A stretch of DNA of 64,000 nucleotides from Pinus tabuliformis. Its lineage: Eukaryota > Streptophyta > Pinopsida > Pinales > Pinaceae. Below the pieces are notes generated by a model. It did not search any database. It was not told the origin of the DNA and saw only the letters and a program-made list of their open reading frames with translations. Of the stretch, positions 24,956-38,300 are shown one piece after another. The stretch's first letter is position 1. Every line of letters begins with the position of its first letter. Position numbers and translations under genes: made by a program. The stretch covers positions 800,113,119 to 800,177,118 of the forward strand of contig CM062805.1 in assembly GCA_031772625.1 (NCBI GenBank). Reading direction: 5' to 3'.

Positions 24956-25908
24956 ATGGGCAGGGCATGGTTGTTGACTCAAATTAATGGCTTTTGTAGG
25001 AAAGAATCACTGAAAATGGTGGACTGGAAAGAACAGGAACATGAGGATGTTAACACCCAAGTAATGAATGACCCAAATTCCCTGGAATCTTTGAGGGCTT
25101 GCAGGCTACTCAAATTATTTCTCACGCCAGGGATGTGGGCCCAACCCGAGTTGCTTCGGTACCTGATTAGTTTTTGGGAAATTAATTGTGAGATATTTGT
25201 CATTGGTGACTAGGAGCTAGAGTTGGAAACTTTAGATATATACTTCATCACTGGACTGTCCCAAAGATAGGAACTAGTGAACTTGTACGGGTCATGATCA
25301 ATTGGGGCAAGCATATCTTCATTGCTTGTTGAACACTGTCCTGAGGCCCTAAAATCCAAGAGTGGGAAGATTGAGATTTCTAGTGTTCGGGATTTTACAC
25401 TAAGAGTGCTTCTATTGACCATCAATGGAGTGGCAGGGCCCTAGAAAATGAGACCAACAAGTTGAAGTTCCTATATGCTATTGACTGCACAACACCTATG
25501 ATCTTTAACTGGGCAGAGGAAATGAAGATTAACATAAAGTGCCAACTTTCTAAAGCTAAGGCATGAAAGCTGAAGCAATTTTGCTTCGGATCTATGCTCA
25601 TGACCTTCTTCTTGGAATGGGTACCAGTGTTCTAGTATCAGGTGACTGAGGTAGATCCTCCTATGCCATGCGATCCGCGGATGGCCCGCTGGAGTCGTTT
25701 GATGCCCACGATCACTGGGGGTCAGCACATGTCGTACAAACCTGCACTCTTTTCATGGCTACGATGATAGAAAATCATTGTGGAGGAATGGCCATACAGT
25801 GGCACTGACTTCTGTGGAGATCCGGACATGCCCTTACCAAATGGAGAGGATTTTGACGATGAAGGTAAAAAATCAACTTTCTAATTTTGAGATTTTTTAA
25901 TTTTTATA

Positions 25909-25970
<62 letters not shown>

Positions 25971-26276
25971 TATAACATTTCTATTGTTAATGCAGATGTT
26001 GGACCAAAGCAATCTACTCGGATGTCCCCAATAGCTAGGTGCATCCCCTGTCTTATTGATGTTGTCACTCCTTATCAGGAAGGGAGTGACAACGAGGAGG
26101 ACATTGCGAGGAATCTTGAGGGGTTGACTCTTGGCATCCCAGAGTATGCTTGGGTAGGAGACATTCCTCGTCAGTACCAGAGACACACAGTGGGAGTCTT
26201 GGATCAAATCCACCGATTGCTAACTTGTGTTGCACGAGCTATATCATGCTACCACGATCACCATGTTGATTAGTTC
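24956..26276 (+). CDS. Antisense ORF of the Tat-like element (fossil)
   Basis: Plus-strand protein-like sequence lying opposite to gag-pol, between the second RNase H and the 3' LTR. Recognisable stretches are LDIYFITGLS (about 25230), ISSVRDFTLRVLLLTINGVAG (about 25375-25440), PCDPRMARWSRLM (about 25668), YSGTDFCGDPDMPLPNGEDF (about 25797-25856) and, after a possible intron holding a (TG)n tract, GPKQSTRMSPIARCIPCLID and GIPEYAWVGDIPRQ (26000-26180). Antisense ORFs at this place are known from Grande, RIRE2 and other Tat elements; their function is unsettled. The copy is broken in several places. Confidence 0.55.
25923..25968. repeat. (TG)n microsatellite
   Basis: Uninterrupted TG dinucleotide tract inside the probable intron of the antisense ORF. 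Confidence 0.95.
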
Positions 26277-26399
26277 CTAGGTCCAACACTTACATTTTTT
26301 GAGGCCTGCATGCCGCAGATATATGAGGCCTGCGAGCTACTGATGTTATTTTGGAAACACATATTATTTTTTCAGGTTCTAATGTATCAAACATTATCA

Positions 26400-26401
<2 letters not shown>

Positions 26402-26462
<61 letters not shown>
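26402..26462. repeat. (AT)n microsatellite
   Basis: Uninterrupted AT tract between the antisense ORF and the second RNase H. Confidence 0.95.
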
Positions 26463-26468
<6 letters not shown>

Positions 26469-26510
26469 ATTTTCTTGTCTACTATTGTAGAAATGGTTTG
26501 TTTTATATGT

Positions 26511-26936
26511 TCACATGTTTTGTAAATGTCTATCCAACACATGATTAGCTAATGCATCTATCAATGCATTCATGCGTTTAGGAATATGATGATATGTAAT
26601 GTAAACAAAATGTATTTCCAATAGATGGATACAGAGATACATTCTCAATATTTGAGGGTTTCTTACGGAATATTGCCTGTTGAGTTGAAGGACGACAAGT
26701 TGTGAATCCAGGTCGACAAACAACTCTCTAATGTCAAGAGTAATGCCTTCTGACAACAATTCGATGACCACACTGTATTCATCAATGTTGTTAGTTGTGC
26801 GACCTAGACAGATACCTTGAAGGTCAATCAACTCATTGTTAGGCTCATTAATAGCCCATGCCATGGATGATAGGTTCCAGGTACTACGACAAGCACCATC
26901 AGCAAAACCAATGTGGGGAGTTGCAAACATCTGCAA
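26511..26936 (-). CDS. Second RNase H domain (aRNH type) of the Tat-like element
   Basis: A 141-residue open frame with the layout of an archaeal/plant-type RNase H: FADGACRSTWN (first catalytic Asp), TTNNIDEYSVVIELLSEG (the NxxEY helix with the catalytic acidic residue), LFVDLDSQLVVLQLNRQYSV (the DSQLV motif) and HIPKRMNALIDALANHVLD (the HxPxxxN...D.LAN motif). Cellular-type RNase H1 in the Tat clade is an extra domain acquired in addition to the normal gypsy RNase H, thought to replace or assist a degenerated original. Here it lies downstream of integrase, in the 3' part of pol. This frame is open over the domain although the element as a whole is dead. Confidence 0.8.
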   Translation of the reverse strand: MQMFATPHIGFADGACRSTWNLSSMAWAINEPNNELIDLQGICLGRTTNNIDEYSVVIELLSEGITLDIRELFVDLDSQLVVLQLNRQYSVRNPQILRMYLCIHLLEIHFVYITYHHIPKRMNALIDALANHVLDRHLQNM

Positions 26937-27046
26937 AGAAATAAAAGCATAATAAACAGGAAATCCGTTTGAAAACTAACACACAAAACCACACTGCACA
27001 AAAATGAGTGACACACTAATGTACACAAGTAACCATGCAAGATGAC

Positions 27047-28283
27047 CTAAGCATAATACTTCTTGAGGTAAAGCCCATTTTGGGGCTTATTGAGAGGATT
27101 TCCTTCATAATTAATAAGCTCATGGGCTCCTTTCTCTAAAAAACATTTCACAATGTAGGGCCCATGGCATATGGGCTTGAACTTTCCTGCTACCAGCTTA
27201 TCATTAGCTTGGTCGTATAGTAAGACCAAATCACCCTTGGAGAACGCGCAAGGGGAGATCGACTGGTCGAAATAGGATTTGACCCATTTCTTTTATGCTT
27301 CGATGATGAAGGCGACGAGATGGCAAGTCTCGTAGAGTCGTTCTTAATATAAGAGGCATTCCTCTTGAGGTGATGTTCGGGGAGGAATTCAACAGCTAAC
27401 TTGAGTGAAGGAATCTCACATTCTATTGGCAATGTTGCTTCCAAACCATAGAGCAGCTAGAATGGTGTGAAACCAGTTGCGTCTTTGGTTGAGGTTTGAT
27501 GGGCCCACCGAGTTGAAAAGAGCATGAGCTGCCAATTTGACTTGTGTATCCCAATAGTACACTGAAGCATTGTGACTAAGACTTTGTTTATGGCCTCAAC
27601 TTGGTCATTGACTTGAGGGTAATATGGGGTCAAGCCATCATGGCGCAAGCCCAATGCATATGTCAACTCAGCCATCATGTAATCTCTGAAATGGGAGCCA
27701 TGGTCTGTGACAATGGCTTGAGGTACGTTGAACCTGGAAATAACATGGTTGAAAAGGAATTGAGCCACCGTCTTATCGTCTGCAGAGTATGCAGGCATTG
27801 CTTCGGCCCATTTGGTGAAATAATCCATAGAAACGATAATATAGCCATGCCCCCAGGCCGAACAAGGGTTACATGACATATAATTGATTCCCCATTTAGC
27901 AAAAGGACCAATAGTAACGACGGGGTGTAGGTGAGTGGGTGGGGCACACATATTGCATTGGTAAATTTAGCATTCATGGCACTTACGAACAATAAGAATG
28001 CAATCCTTGAAGATAGACAGCCAGAAATAACCAATGTAAAGTATTTTTTGAGCGGTAGCATAACTAGACATATGACAACCATAGGCCTCAGAGTGGCAAT
28101 CATTGAGAACTCTTTCAGCTTCCTCGATCATAGGGCATCAACAAAGAACTAAATCGACACCAACACGGTATAAAGTATTGCCAATAATATGGTCAAGTTG
28201 GGAGTGATGTCGAATCATGCGACAATCATCCTTAGTCAACACGGACCGGAATGTGGATGTCTGGATATACACGATGATATCAC
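27047..28283 (-). CDS. Integrase region of the Tat-like element (fossil)
   Basis: Contains an integrase zinc-binding remnant near 27900-28280 and the DDE core at 27457-27951 (INYMSCNPCSAWGHGYIIVS, FTKWAEAMPAY, VTDHGSHFRDYM) and a C-terminal stretch at 27047-27229 (FKPICHGPYIVKCFLEKGAHEL). It catalyses insertion of the reverse-transcribed copy. Broken. Confidence 0.8.
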
Positions 28284-28284
28284 C

Positions 28285-30027
28285 TTACCATAGATTAAGG
28301 GTGCTAATCAAAAGGATGGTCTCATCTGGAAGTTGTTCATCTGCACTAGCAGGAAGAGACTTAGAGGGAAGGGGACAAATCAATTTGGTGAAAATGAGTG
28401 ACTTCTTAGATTTGGCAGTAGTAAATACCAAATCAAATTCTTGCAGGATCATGATCCATTTAGAATATTTTCCCCCTAGCAACTGACGAGTCAGGATATA
28501 GGCCATGGGGTTGCAGTTAAAAATCATTGTAGTCATGCGCAGAAGGATATAGTGTCGAAAGTGTTGAATAACCTGGACAGAAGCCAAATCCAACTTCTCG
28601 ACATGTGCATAACGCGTTTCAGTGTCAAGGAGATTCCGACTAAGGTAGTAGATCACATGTTCATTGCCTTCGTCATCATATTGGACCAAGGCCATAGCAA
28701 TGGTGCTAGGGGCCACGACTAGGTAAAGGAAGTAATCTCAATAATAATTTGACAGGTGAAACAGAGGAGCATTTACGAGGATGGCCTTTAGATCATCAAA
28801 ATATTTTTGGGCCACCTCGTCCCATACAAAGGGCATTCCTTGTTTTAGAAACAGGGTAAATCTTGTGGCTAGCCTAGAATAATTGGGTATAAAACAACGG
28901 AGAAAGTTGGTCTTTCCTTGCAGGCTCTGGAGTTGGTGCAGTGAAGATGGAGGGGGTAGATTTACAATGGCCTCGACTTTTAGTGGATCAAGGCGAATAT
29001 CATCCTTGGAAACAATGAAGTTCAGGAGTCATCTAGATTCTATGCAGAAAACACATTTGTGCAGGTTTAACCGAATGTTATAGTGTCTGTAGTGCAAAAA
29101 AATCTACCAAAGATGGTCTGGGTGATCTTGGCACCTACGAGAATGAGTAGGAAGGTCATCCAAGTAAGGTTGGATAATGTTGCAAATATCATGAAATGCA
29201 TAGGAAATTTCCCACTGAAACGTAGCCACAACATTTTCGAGTCTGAAAGGGAGCTTTTTGTACATGAACGTACCCCACGGATAGATAAAAGTTGTCTTTT
29301 ATTGATCTGCCGATGCGATGTTGATCTAGTTGTAACCAGAAAAACCATCCATAAAGGAAAAGATCTCACTCCTAGCACATTCATCAATGATTTGATCAGT
29401 GAAGGGAGTAAGATAGTTATATTTAGGACAGGCACGATTGAGATCTTGATAATCAATGCAAACGCAGATCATGCCCTATTTTTTAGTCACTGGGACAATA
29501 TTGGACACCTAGTATGTAAGGGGGATGGGATAGATGAACCCAGTTTTGAGAAGATTTTCAGCTTCACCCTTAATAGCGGCGACCTTCCTAGGGTGCACAA
29601 GGCGAAGCCTTTGGCGAACGAGCTTCACATGCGGATAAGTTGATATTTCGTGCACTACAATGCTAGGATCAATGCCGGGAATTTCTTTATAGGACCATGC
29701 AAACACATCACAGAATTCCAAAAATAGATGAGTATATGTCTTGATCTCATACAGAGAACAAGATATCCCAATATGAATGTGTTCAGTGATACTGTGTTTG
29801 ATAGAGATGTCAATCGGCATCATTTGGGTAATATTATCCAAAATTCCTTCCGACCATACTTCGTGAGTGACGATTAGTAGTGGAAACGAAGAAGAGGACT
29901 CTTCGAAAATGGTAGACATGACCATCGGACGAGGCAGGAACAAGGAGCGATGTTCAGTATCGATCCAAAGTGGTTCCTCGAGAGACATGAACTTCCATGA
30001 TAACTTCATCAGCAAGGAGGGTCTCAA
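28285..30027 (-). CDS. Reverse transcriptase and first RNase H of the Tat-like element (fossil)
   Basis: The N-terminal RT part (29509-30027) carries VFAWSYKEIPGIDPSIVVHE, typical of gypsy RT starts. The palm region follows to about 28720, and the RNase H (28285-28716) carries IYYLSRNLLDTETRYAHVEK and GGKYSKWIMILQEFDL. Together they turn the element's RNA into DNA. Broken. Confidence 0.8.
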
Positions 30028-30480
30028 CTAAGGGATCAGGCGATTCCAAAGCTCCAAGCCACAGGGATTGAGAATACTTATCGAGAGAGGTCTTCGACAT
30101 AAAAGAATTAGAGGATGTAGAATTCGAAGCGAAATAGTTTCCATGTAATTGACTTTGGCAGGTCTAAGCAGCATAACCACACCCCAGGTATCAACAAGAC
30201 TTGGTGAAGGTATGACCCAAGGATCAGATTTGACCAAGGTCATGTTGACAAAGGCAACATGAGGAGGTGGGAGTGGAAAAATTCCCATTAAGGAAGAATA
30301 GTTGAAAAGACCTGCCCCCACACTCTCATAGGGAGCACCAGTGTGCTTGATGTGTCAAACATTGCCATCTAAGGAGGAAGAGGCAAAGAAAGACATCTGG
30401 TCAATAGTGACAATATTCCCTTGATGGGGAAAACAAATAACACAAAATAAAGAGGAGGCCACGACATGCATGGCATGGGT

Positions 30481-30855
30481 CTAGCTTTGGCCTAGGAGAA
30501 GATTATAATTGAGATTAACATCAACAATTTCTACCCTGAATTGCATTGTCTTGCCTTCCAAAGTGATTTCAAGGATAGCTAAGACACCGAAGGGTTGCGG
30601 ATCATGCCCATCGAAAGCTTCCAAAGTGTTTGGAGATTGGTTCAAAGTAGGAGAACCAATAGCCTTCCAACATGCGGTTGACATGATGTAGGTGGAAGCA
30701 CCTTCATCGATTACAGTTCGATGGATGGTCTTCTCATTGATGATTACCTGAATGGGAAAGTTAATCTGATGAGGGAGATGCGGAACATGGTTCTCTAGAT
30801 CAAAACATATCAAATTGGAATCGGTGGGATCGATGCCCTCGATAGCTGACAACAA
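30481..30855 (-). CDS. Aspartic protease region of the Tat-like element (fossil)
   Basis: A 124-residue frame with VIDEGASTYIMSTACWKAIG, in the position and shape of the retropepsin D-[ST]-G-[AS] loop, and ending NYNLLLGQS, the usual GR/GQ-type flap end. It would cleave the Gag-Pol polyprotein. Confidence 0.7.
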   Translation of the reverse strand: MLSAIEGIDPTDSNLICFDLENHVPHLPHQINFPIQVIINEKTIHRTVIDEGASTYIMSTACWKAIGSPTLNQSPNTLEAFDGHDPQPFGVLAILEITLEGKTMQFRVEIVDVNLNYNLLLGQS

Positions 30856-30993
30856 ATATTTTTGCTATGATGGGAAGCATTGGAGCACATTGAGAGCCGA
30901 CATGGTGGATGACGCCTGAGCCAAATCCTCAAAAATATTGTAGTGTTGAACGGCTTGGTCGTTGGGATTATACAAGGATTTCCACAACACATC

Positions 30994-33900
30994 TCAAGAG
31001 GGTGGCTGTATAGCGAACTTAGGGTTAGGGTGCTCAATATGAAGAGGGCCAGAACTTAGGGTAGAAGAAGAAGGTGTGTCTTCTTTATCTTTCTCAGCTG
31101 TTGAAGCAGGAGTTTGATAATCTTTTGATCTAGTAGCCACATTAATAAGCGTACTCATCATGAACACTTGAGATTCGGAGGAGGAAGATTGGGGTTGGTC
31201 TACCATTTGGGTCTGCTGAGACGGAAACAGATATTTGAGTATAGCAGGGGTCCCATTAAGAAAGTGACTAACTTAGGATCGTCGAGGAAAATCCTTAGTG
31301 TGGTGATCTTCCTCACAAATGAGGCAAGGATACTTAGGTTTCCATTGTGAATATTCGCTAGCAGATGATTTGGTAGGACCTTATTTTGGGGCATCGACTT
31401 TACCCTTGCCTTTTCCTTTCTTCTTTCCTTTCGAGGATTTGTCCACTATGGTAGATTGGACAGCATGGAACTCTGAGGTTTTACCAGGGCCAGGTGGATT
31501 CTGGGACAAACTATTAGGAATAGCATTTAAGATTGACATTTGTTTGGAAGAAGATTTAGCAGGGGTCTGGGATACTAAACCAATAACTCCATCAACGGAG
31601 GTACAACTTATGACTTTGATGTTATAGGATCAGATGATGGTTGCGGAGCATTGGGTAATAACTCATACAAAGTTCCAGACTGAGAATAAACTAGATCCAA
31701 GTACTAGGCACGAGTGATGGCTTGCTCTTCAGCGATGCATCCACCCATAGCTATATCGCGAGAAATTGGGGCCATGAATGATTTGGTGAAGCATTCAGTG
31801 AGCAACTGATTGATAATCTCAAATTTGATCAGGTGATGTCGACGTCTTCATTCATGGATGTGATCAGAGATGTGTGTCGCAGTATCTTGCTTAAGTGATG
31901 TGAGAAATTAGGTGCTAGTTTCATAGCGAAACGGCAACTAAAAATGCGTGAGGAAAGCCATGGCAAAAGAGTTAAAGTCATGGTAAGTACTTCAAGGTAG
32001 CTCAATGTACCACTTGGCTGCAGTGCGTGTGACCGTTTTTTGGGAAAGATGGAGATGAATGGGATCGTCAACATATGAGTTCGACGAGCACCATAGGTGA
32101 TATGTCATCACATGGGCCTGAGGATATTCTTTAGCTTTCCCATCAAACTTTGGAAAATCACTTAGTATCTTGGATGGCACTGGAGGACAGTACGACAAAT
32201 TAAGGATTGGATCATTTGTGAGGCGAGATACATCTAGCAATTCGGGTGTAGCCAAGAATGGCAATTGGGTATTAAAAGGTATGGGAGGTCAATAAGCAGG
32301 TCCGAACGGAGGAGACCATCCCTACTAGTAAGGATTTTGGCCCCATAGTGGGGGTTTTGGCCATATGGCATCTGAGGCTACCCCCATTGCGGATTACCTT
32401 GACCATAGGGAGAATTTTGACATTGAATACCTTGGAACTATCCAATTATAGGTTGTTGATAAGCAACGCACGGGCTAAAATGTTGTTGAGTCTGTTGACC
32501 TTATACATATGGATGTTGGACCTGTTTTCCTTGAACATATGGGTGATGAACTTGTTTCCCCTAAACATGAGGATTTTGGACCTACTATCCTTGGGCGTAA
32601 GGTTGATATACTTGCTGCCCTTGGACATCGGGATTCTGTACTTGCTACCCTTGACCAAAAGGATTTTGAACTTGGTGACCTAGGGTGTTAGGGTTTTGCA
32701 CTTGATGCCCTTGGCCAGTAGGATTCTGGACCTGTTGAACTAGGACATTAGGATTTTGAGCCTGTTGTTGCACGACTTGACCTTGACCTTGCCCTTGCAA
32801 GGGTTTACCCTGTTGATATGTATACAAGGGTTGCTGCTTCCCTGGTTGGTTTTATTGTTGCAAGGGTTGACCTTGTGGTTGTAAAATTTGTCCCTGAGAC
32901 TGCAGAGGTTGGCCCTACGAGGACATGGGTTAGGAGGTTTGCAGAGCATATTCCACCTGCTGCTACACGGTTTGCTGCAATTGTTGCAAGGGTTGACCTT
33001 GTGGTTGTTGCAGTTGACCTTGCTATGGGATCGTTTTCCCTTGTGGTTGCGCAAAGAGTCCTTGATACAACAATGGTTACCCTTGCGATAACAAAAGATT
33101 CCCTTGTTGTTGTAGAGGTTGTCCTTATTATTGCAAGGATACTTGAATGGTGATCGGGAAATTTCCGAACTGAATCTGGCCAAGACAAGCTGAATGTATT
33201 GCCCAGATTGGAGGGTGTAAGGTTGATTGACCATTCCTTGAGAACCATATGGAACGTAAGGAGTTTGGTATTGGACCTGAGCCCCGTAGGGCTGCTGATA
33301 CTAAACATTTCTCGATCCAAACGAACCAACAAGATTCTGAACCTGTTGGTACTAGACATTGCTTGATCCAGCAGGATCATCAGGGTTGTGAATAATACCA
33401 TAAGAAGACTGGTTCATACAAAGCATGTGAACTTGTGAGCCACTCACATTGGTGGAACCTGAAAACATAGAAACATTCAGGTTTGCCCCCCCAGGTGGTG
33501 GCAGAGCCTAGCCACTGACTAGAGAGATGGAGGAACTGACAGAGACATTCTTCAAAACTACCGGTTGTGCCTGATGGGTAACTAGGATTTACAATACAAG
33601 GGTATTCAAAAAGGTGGGTTGCTCTGAGACTTAGGTAATAGCCTATTTGGAAGTCATGTTCATAATGAATGGACCTAAAGTAGGCATGGCGCTTGACACC
33701 CAAACAAGGTTATGGTAAAGTGATGAGGCACTAGGTGTACCTGAAACCAACTGTGCCAAAGACACATAATTGGGTGGAAAACTAGCAGGAATACCCCCTG
33801 AATAGGGGAAACCCTCAGGAGGAAAAGGAAACTCTTCCTCCTCAATAGTGTGTGGAGTAGAAACTTCGGAATCTTGTGGAGATGTGACTAGAGCATTGCC

Positions 33901-34314
33901 TTCGAGTTCCATGTATGGAAACAAACAACGACGAATGGCTAAAGAAGTATGAGGGGATAATTCCAAAAGAACACCCAACTAGTCGTACGAACTATAAGGA
34001 CACTGTGGTGATATCACAACAAGGTCAAATAGAGGATTCAGAGGGTAGATAACCAGTCCAAGCTTACCTTCAATGGTTGACAAGTTCTTAGGAGTTTGAA
34101 TGGGATTGTCCGGAGATTTTGGGCTAAGATCAGCAGATGACCCAATATCGAAAGTAGGCAGAGGACGAGATGAAAAAGGTTGAATGCTCAGAATAATTCT
34201 GAGTTCAACACCTTGGTCCTCGAGTGACTCTGGTGACTCAGGAAATGACTCCTCAGACAATCTTTCAGAAGGAGGAGAGGAAGAGGAACTGGGTGAGCCA
34301 GATGGTTCAACCAC
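30994..34314 (-). CDS. Gag region of the Tat-like element (fossil)
   Basis: The capsid core lies at about 31829-32264 (FPKFDGKAKEYPQAHVMTYH and TRTAAKWYIELP, the retrotransposon gag signature). The N-terminal part includes a glutamine- and asparagine-rich repeat (VQNP, QQVQNP units, about 32440-32840) and a serine/proline-rich start (33979-34314). Gag forms the particle that packages the element RNA. The region is broken in several places. Confidence 0.7.
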
Positions 34315-34670
34315 AATGATCTTGTCTTAGCAGATAGAAAAATTAACTACAACGTTTTAAAATTTTCTTTAAGGGAAACTCATAATTGGTCTCAGAAAAG
34401 AATAATAGGGTGTTTTTGGATTGTGGGCAACCAATTATTAAGATGCATTAAAGAGTGGTGCTCTTTCATTTTTTAAGAGTCGAGAAAGAAACAAAGATGA
34501 CTCTATCGCTTTTGATTGGAAATGAGCTCGAAAGGACAAGTGCTCGAATGATATTTTAAGTTTAATGAGTCAAAAAGATCAAATGACTACTCTGGATGAT
34601 CTAGGTAAGTAGGATTACCAGGAAACTGTGAACTACAGAATACCTCTCGGTGAACCGAGAAGTACGAGCA

Positions 34671-35301
34671 TGTTAGAGAATTATATATTACAAAGCAATG
34701 GAACACATAAAATATTGTAGAAATATAAACACAGAAAACGCATAAAACAAGAGAGACACAGATATACGTGGTTCACCAAGTTTGGTCTACGTCCATGGAG
34801 AAACAACTAGTCCTTCCTTTTATATTATCCAACAAACTGAAGAGATACAACCTACAACAGATCCATTGTAACTCCCTCTTTGCTCTCAATCTCCTCTCTC
34901 TTCCTCACTCAGAATACAGATATACATAGACACAATACAATTCCCTCATATATAGTGAGGGGTTGCCTTCTAGGGCAAAAATAACTCTAAATTAAACATA
35001 ACTTCTACCATCATATCATCCACCTAATGAATGGCCCAGATTGACTAGAAACTACCAGACTTTTACAAGGCAATTTTACATCTATTTTTAGCTTCAGGGG
35101 TGTTGCCCTCGAACCCCCACCAGGGGATCGCTAGCCCTTGGCCCCCCAGCCAGGGGGATTCACCCCCCCAGACCCCCGCAGGGGGGACAAGTCCGCCCCC
35201 CCCCCCGGACCTCCCTGCGTGGAGGGGTGTATAGTCTTCCTAGGGTATACATCTGGCTGAAACCTTTGAATATATAAGATAATTAGGCTCCACACCCAAA
35301 A
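34671..35301 (-). repeat. 3' LTR of the nested copia
   Basis: Plus-strand TGTTAGAGAATTATATA to CACACCCAAAA, 631 bp, matching 39373-39957. It holds a C/G-run-rich segment (about 35100-35230) partly missing from the other copy. A purine tract AAGTGGGAGAT lies next to it on the element's strand. Confidence 0.9.
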
Positions 35302-38300
35302 ATCTCCCACTTGGAGACTGATTATAGCAACTCCACCGCTGCTTCATTTTCTAGACAATGACTCCACTTCGGACCTGGCTATTTCTCATCTTCTTCATCA
35401 TACTTGAAGACCAACTAAAACTGAGTAGATTCTCAGTTTCTCCCTGGTTACAACTTTTGTTAGCATATCTGCAAGATTCTGGCTAGTGTGTATCTTTTCC
35501 AGCTTCAACTGTCCATCTTCCAATGCTGACCGTATGAAATGGTACTTGAGCTGTATATGTTTAGTCTTGGAATGAAATGTACAGTTCTTTGTAAGATGTA
35601 TGGCACTCCGGCTGTCACTGTATAATCTGCCCAACTCCTGCTTCTTACCCAATTCATCCAAAAACCTTTGTAACCAAATCATTTCTTTACTAGCCTCTGT
35701 AGCAGCAACATACTTTGCTTCTATTGTTGAAAGTGCAACAACACTTTGGATTTTTGAAACCCAACTGATAGCTATTCCACCTACAGTAAACACATACCCT
35801 ATTTTGCTCCTCTAGTTATCTTTATCACCTACCATATCTGCATCAACATATCCCTATAGAGCAATGTTTGAACCACCAAAGCATAATGCTTGATTTGTGG
35901 TACCTCTCAAATACCTAAGAATCCACTTCACCGCCATCCAATGTTCTTTTCATGGATTGTCCATGTACCTACTTACAACTCCCACTGCATGTGCAATATC
36001 AGGCCTTGTACAGACCATTGCATACATTAAGCTTCCAACTGCTGATGCATATGGAACTTTAGATATATGAGCCATTTCTTCCTGAGTCTTGTGACACACC
36101 TCCTTACTTAATTTTAAATGGCTAGCCAAAGGTATACTAACTAGTTTTGCATTCTGCATATTAAACCCTTTCAGCACCTTTTCTATGTACTCACTTTGAG
36201 ACAATTTTAATTTGTGATTCTTCCTGTCTCTAGTTATTCTCATACCAAGAATTTGTTTTGCAGCACCCAAATCCTTCATTGCAAATGAGTTTGCCAATTT
36301 TTTTTTGAGCACATTTATCTCCTACATGTTAGAACTTGCAACAAGCATGTCATCTACATACAATAACAATATAATATAGCTGCCATCATTTTGCCTTTTG
36401 AGATAAACACAATGATTAGAGTGACACCTAGTATAACCTTATTGAGACATAAACCTATCAAATTTTAGATACCACTACCTTGGAGCCTGTTTTAAGCCAT
36501 ACAAGCTCTTCTTCAACCTGCACACTAGTTTCTCCTTCCCTTTTACCTCATATCCTTGTCGCTGCTACATATATATCTCTTCCTCCAAATCCCCATGGAG
36601 AAAGGTTGTCTTTACATCTAACTACTCAAGATGCAAATCTTCAACTACTACTAGACTTAAAATAGTTCTGATTGAAGTCATTTTAACAACAGGAGAAAAT
36701 ATTTCATCAAATTCAATACCTTTCTTCTGTGCAAACCCCTTCACCACAAGTCTAGCTTTGTACCTCTATTTTCCTCCATCTTCTTCCTTCAGCCTGTAAA
36801 CCCATTTATTTTGCAATGTTCTTCTACCTGTAGGAAACCTGACTAAGTCCCAAGTCTGGTTATGTGATAAGGAGTCCATCTCTTCTTTCATGGCTTGCTC
36901 CCACTTCTTATTCGTTTCTACCTACACTGCTTCATAACATTCTGGTTCACCAGAATCGGTCAAAAATACATAATATAATGAAGGAGAGTATCGTTCAGGG
37001 GTCTACTTATCCTGGTAGATCTTCTAACACCAAATTCAGGTGTTTGAAGTGCTTGTTGCTATTGTGGTTGTTGTTCTGGCTGTTGATCATTATGATTTTT
37101 AGGCACCATCACTTTTCCTGTGATATCATCAAGCACTATGTATTCTTTGTTTTCTTTTTCTTGTTTCTTTTCCTGCAACTGATTCTTATTCAAGACCTTT
37201 TCATTGAATATTACATCTCTGCTCCTAATGATTTTGTGATTTTCATAATCATATAAGCGATAACCAAAATCATTAAGACCATATCCAATAAAGGTACATT
37301 TCTTTGGTTTTGCCTCAAGCTTTGTTCTATTTTTTTTTATTAATGTGGACAAAAGCTTCACAACCAAAAGTCTTTAAAAATGAGTAGTTTACCTTTTTAC
37401 TTGTCCATGCCTCCTCTGGAATACCACCATCCAAGGAACTTGAAGGCCCTCTATTTATTAGATAAGCAGCAGTATCTACAGCATCTGCCCAAAATTGTAA
37501 AGGCAATCCTGCATGCAATCTCATGCACCTTGCACGCTCCATGATTGTCATGTTCATCCTTTCTAACACACCATTTTCTTGTGGTGTTCCTGGAACTGTC
37601 TTCTCTCTGCAAATTCCATTCTCTGAACAGTACCTATCAAACTCTTTGTTTCAATATTCACCTCCGATATCTGATCTAAGGCACTTCAACCTTTTCCCTG
37701 CCTCATTTTCAACCGAAGCTTTCCATTTCTTGAAAGTATCAAATACATCAGATTTATTTTGAATACAATAAATCCAGGTTTTCTGGTTGCATCATCAATA
37801 AAAGTAACATAATAATGAAATCCACCAAGAGATGATACCTGAGCAGGTCCCCATACATCTATATGCACAAGCTCTAATTTTTCGTTCTTCTTTCCTTTCC
37901 CAACTCTAAGGAATATGAATCTCTTTTGTTTTCCATAAACACAATTTTCACAGAATTTTAAATCAACATGCTTCAAACTTGGCAACAAATTTCTTGAGTG
38001 AAGAATCTGCATCCCCTTCTCACTCATGTGCCTGAGTCTATGATGCCACAATGCCATATCTTCTCCTGTAGAGGTTAAATCATTAACATAATTAGAAATA
38101 CCATTGCATAAATACAATGTACCAAACTTTTCTCCTTTCGCTATTACCAAGGATCCTTTAGTGACCTTCCAGGTTTTATCTGTGAAAGTACTTACGCAAC
38201 CTTCACCTCCCAACTTCCCTATTGAAATCAGTTTTTTCTTTAGATCTGGAACATGTCTTACATTCTTCAATAGCCACTGATTTCCATTTTGCTATTTTAT

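Noticed and set aside
29083-29643. 186-residue plus-strand frame
   Set aside because: It lies antisense to the reverse transcriptase of the Tat-like element and is a shadow of it.
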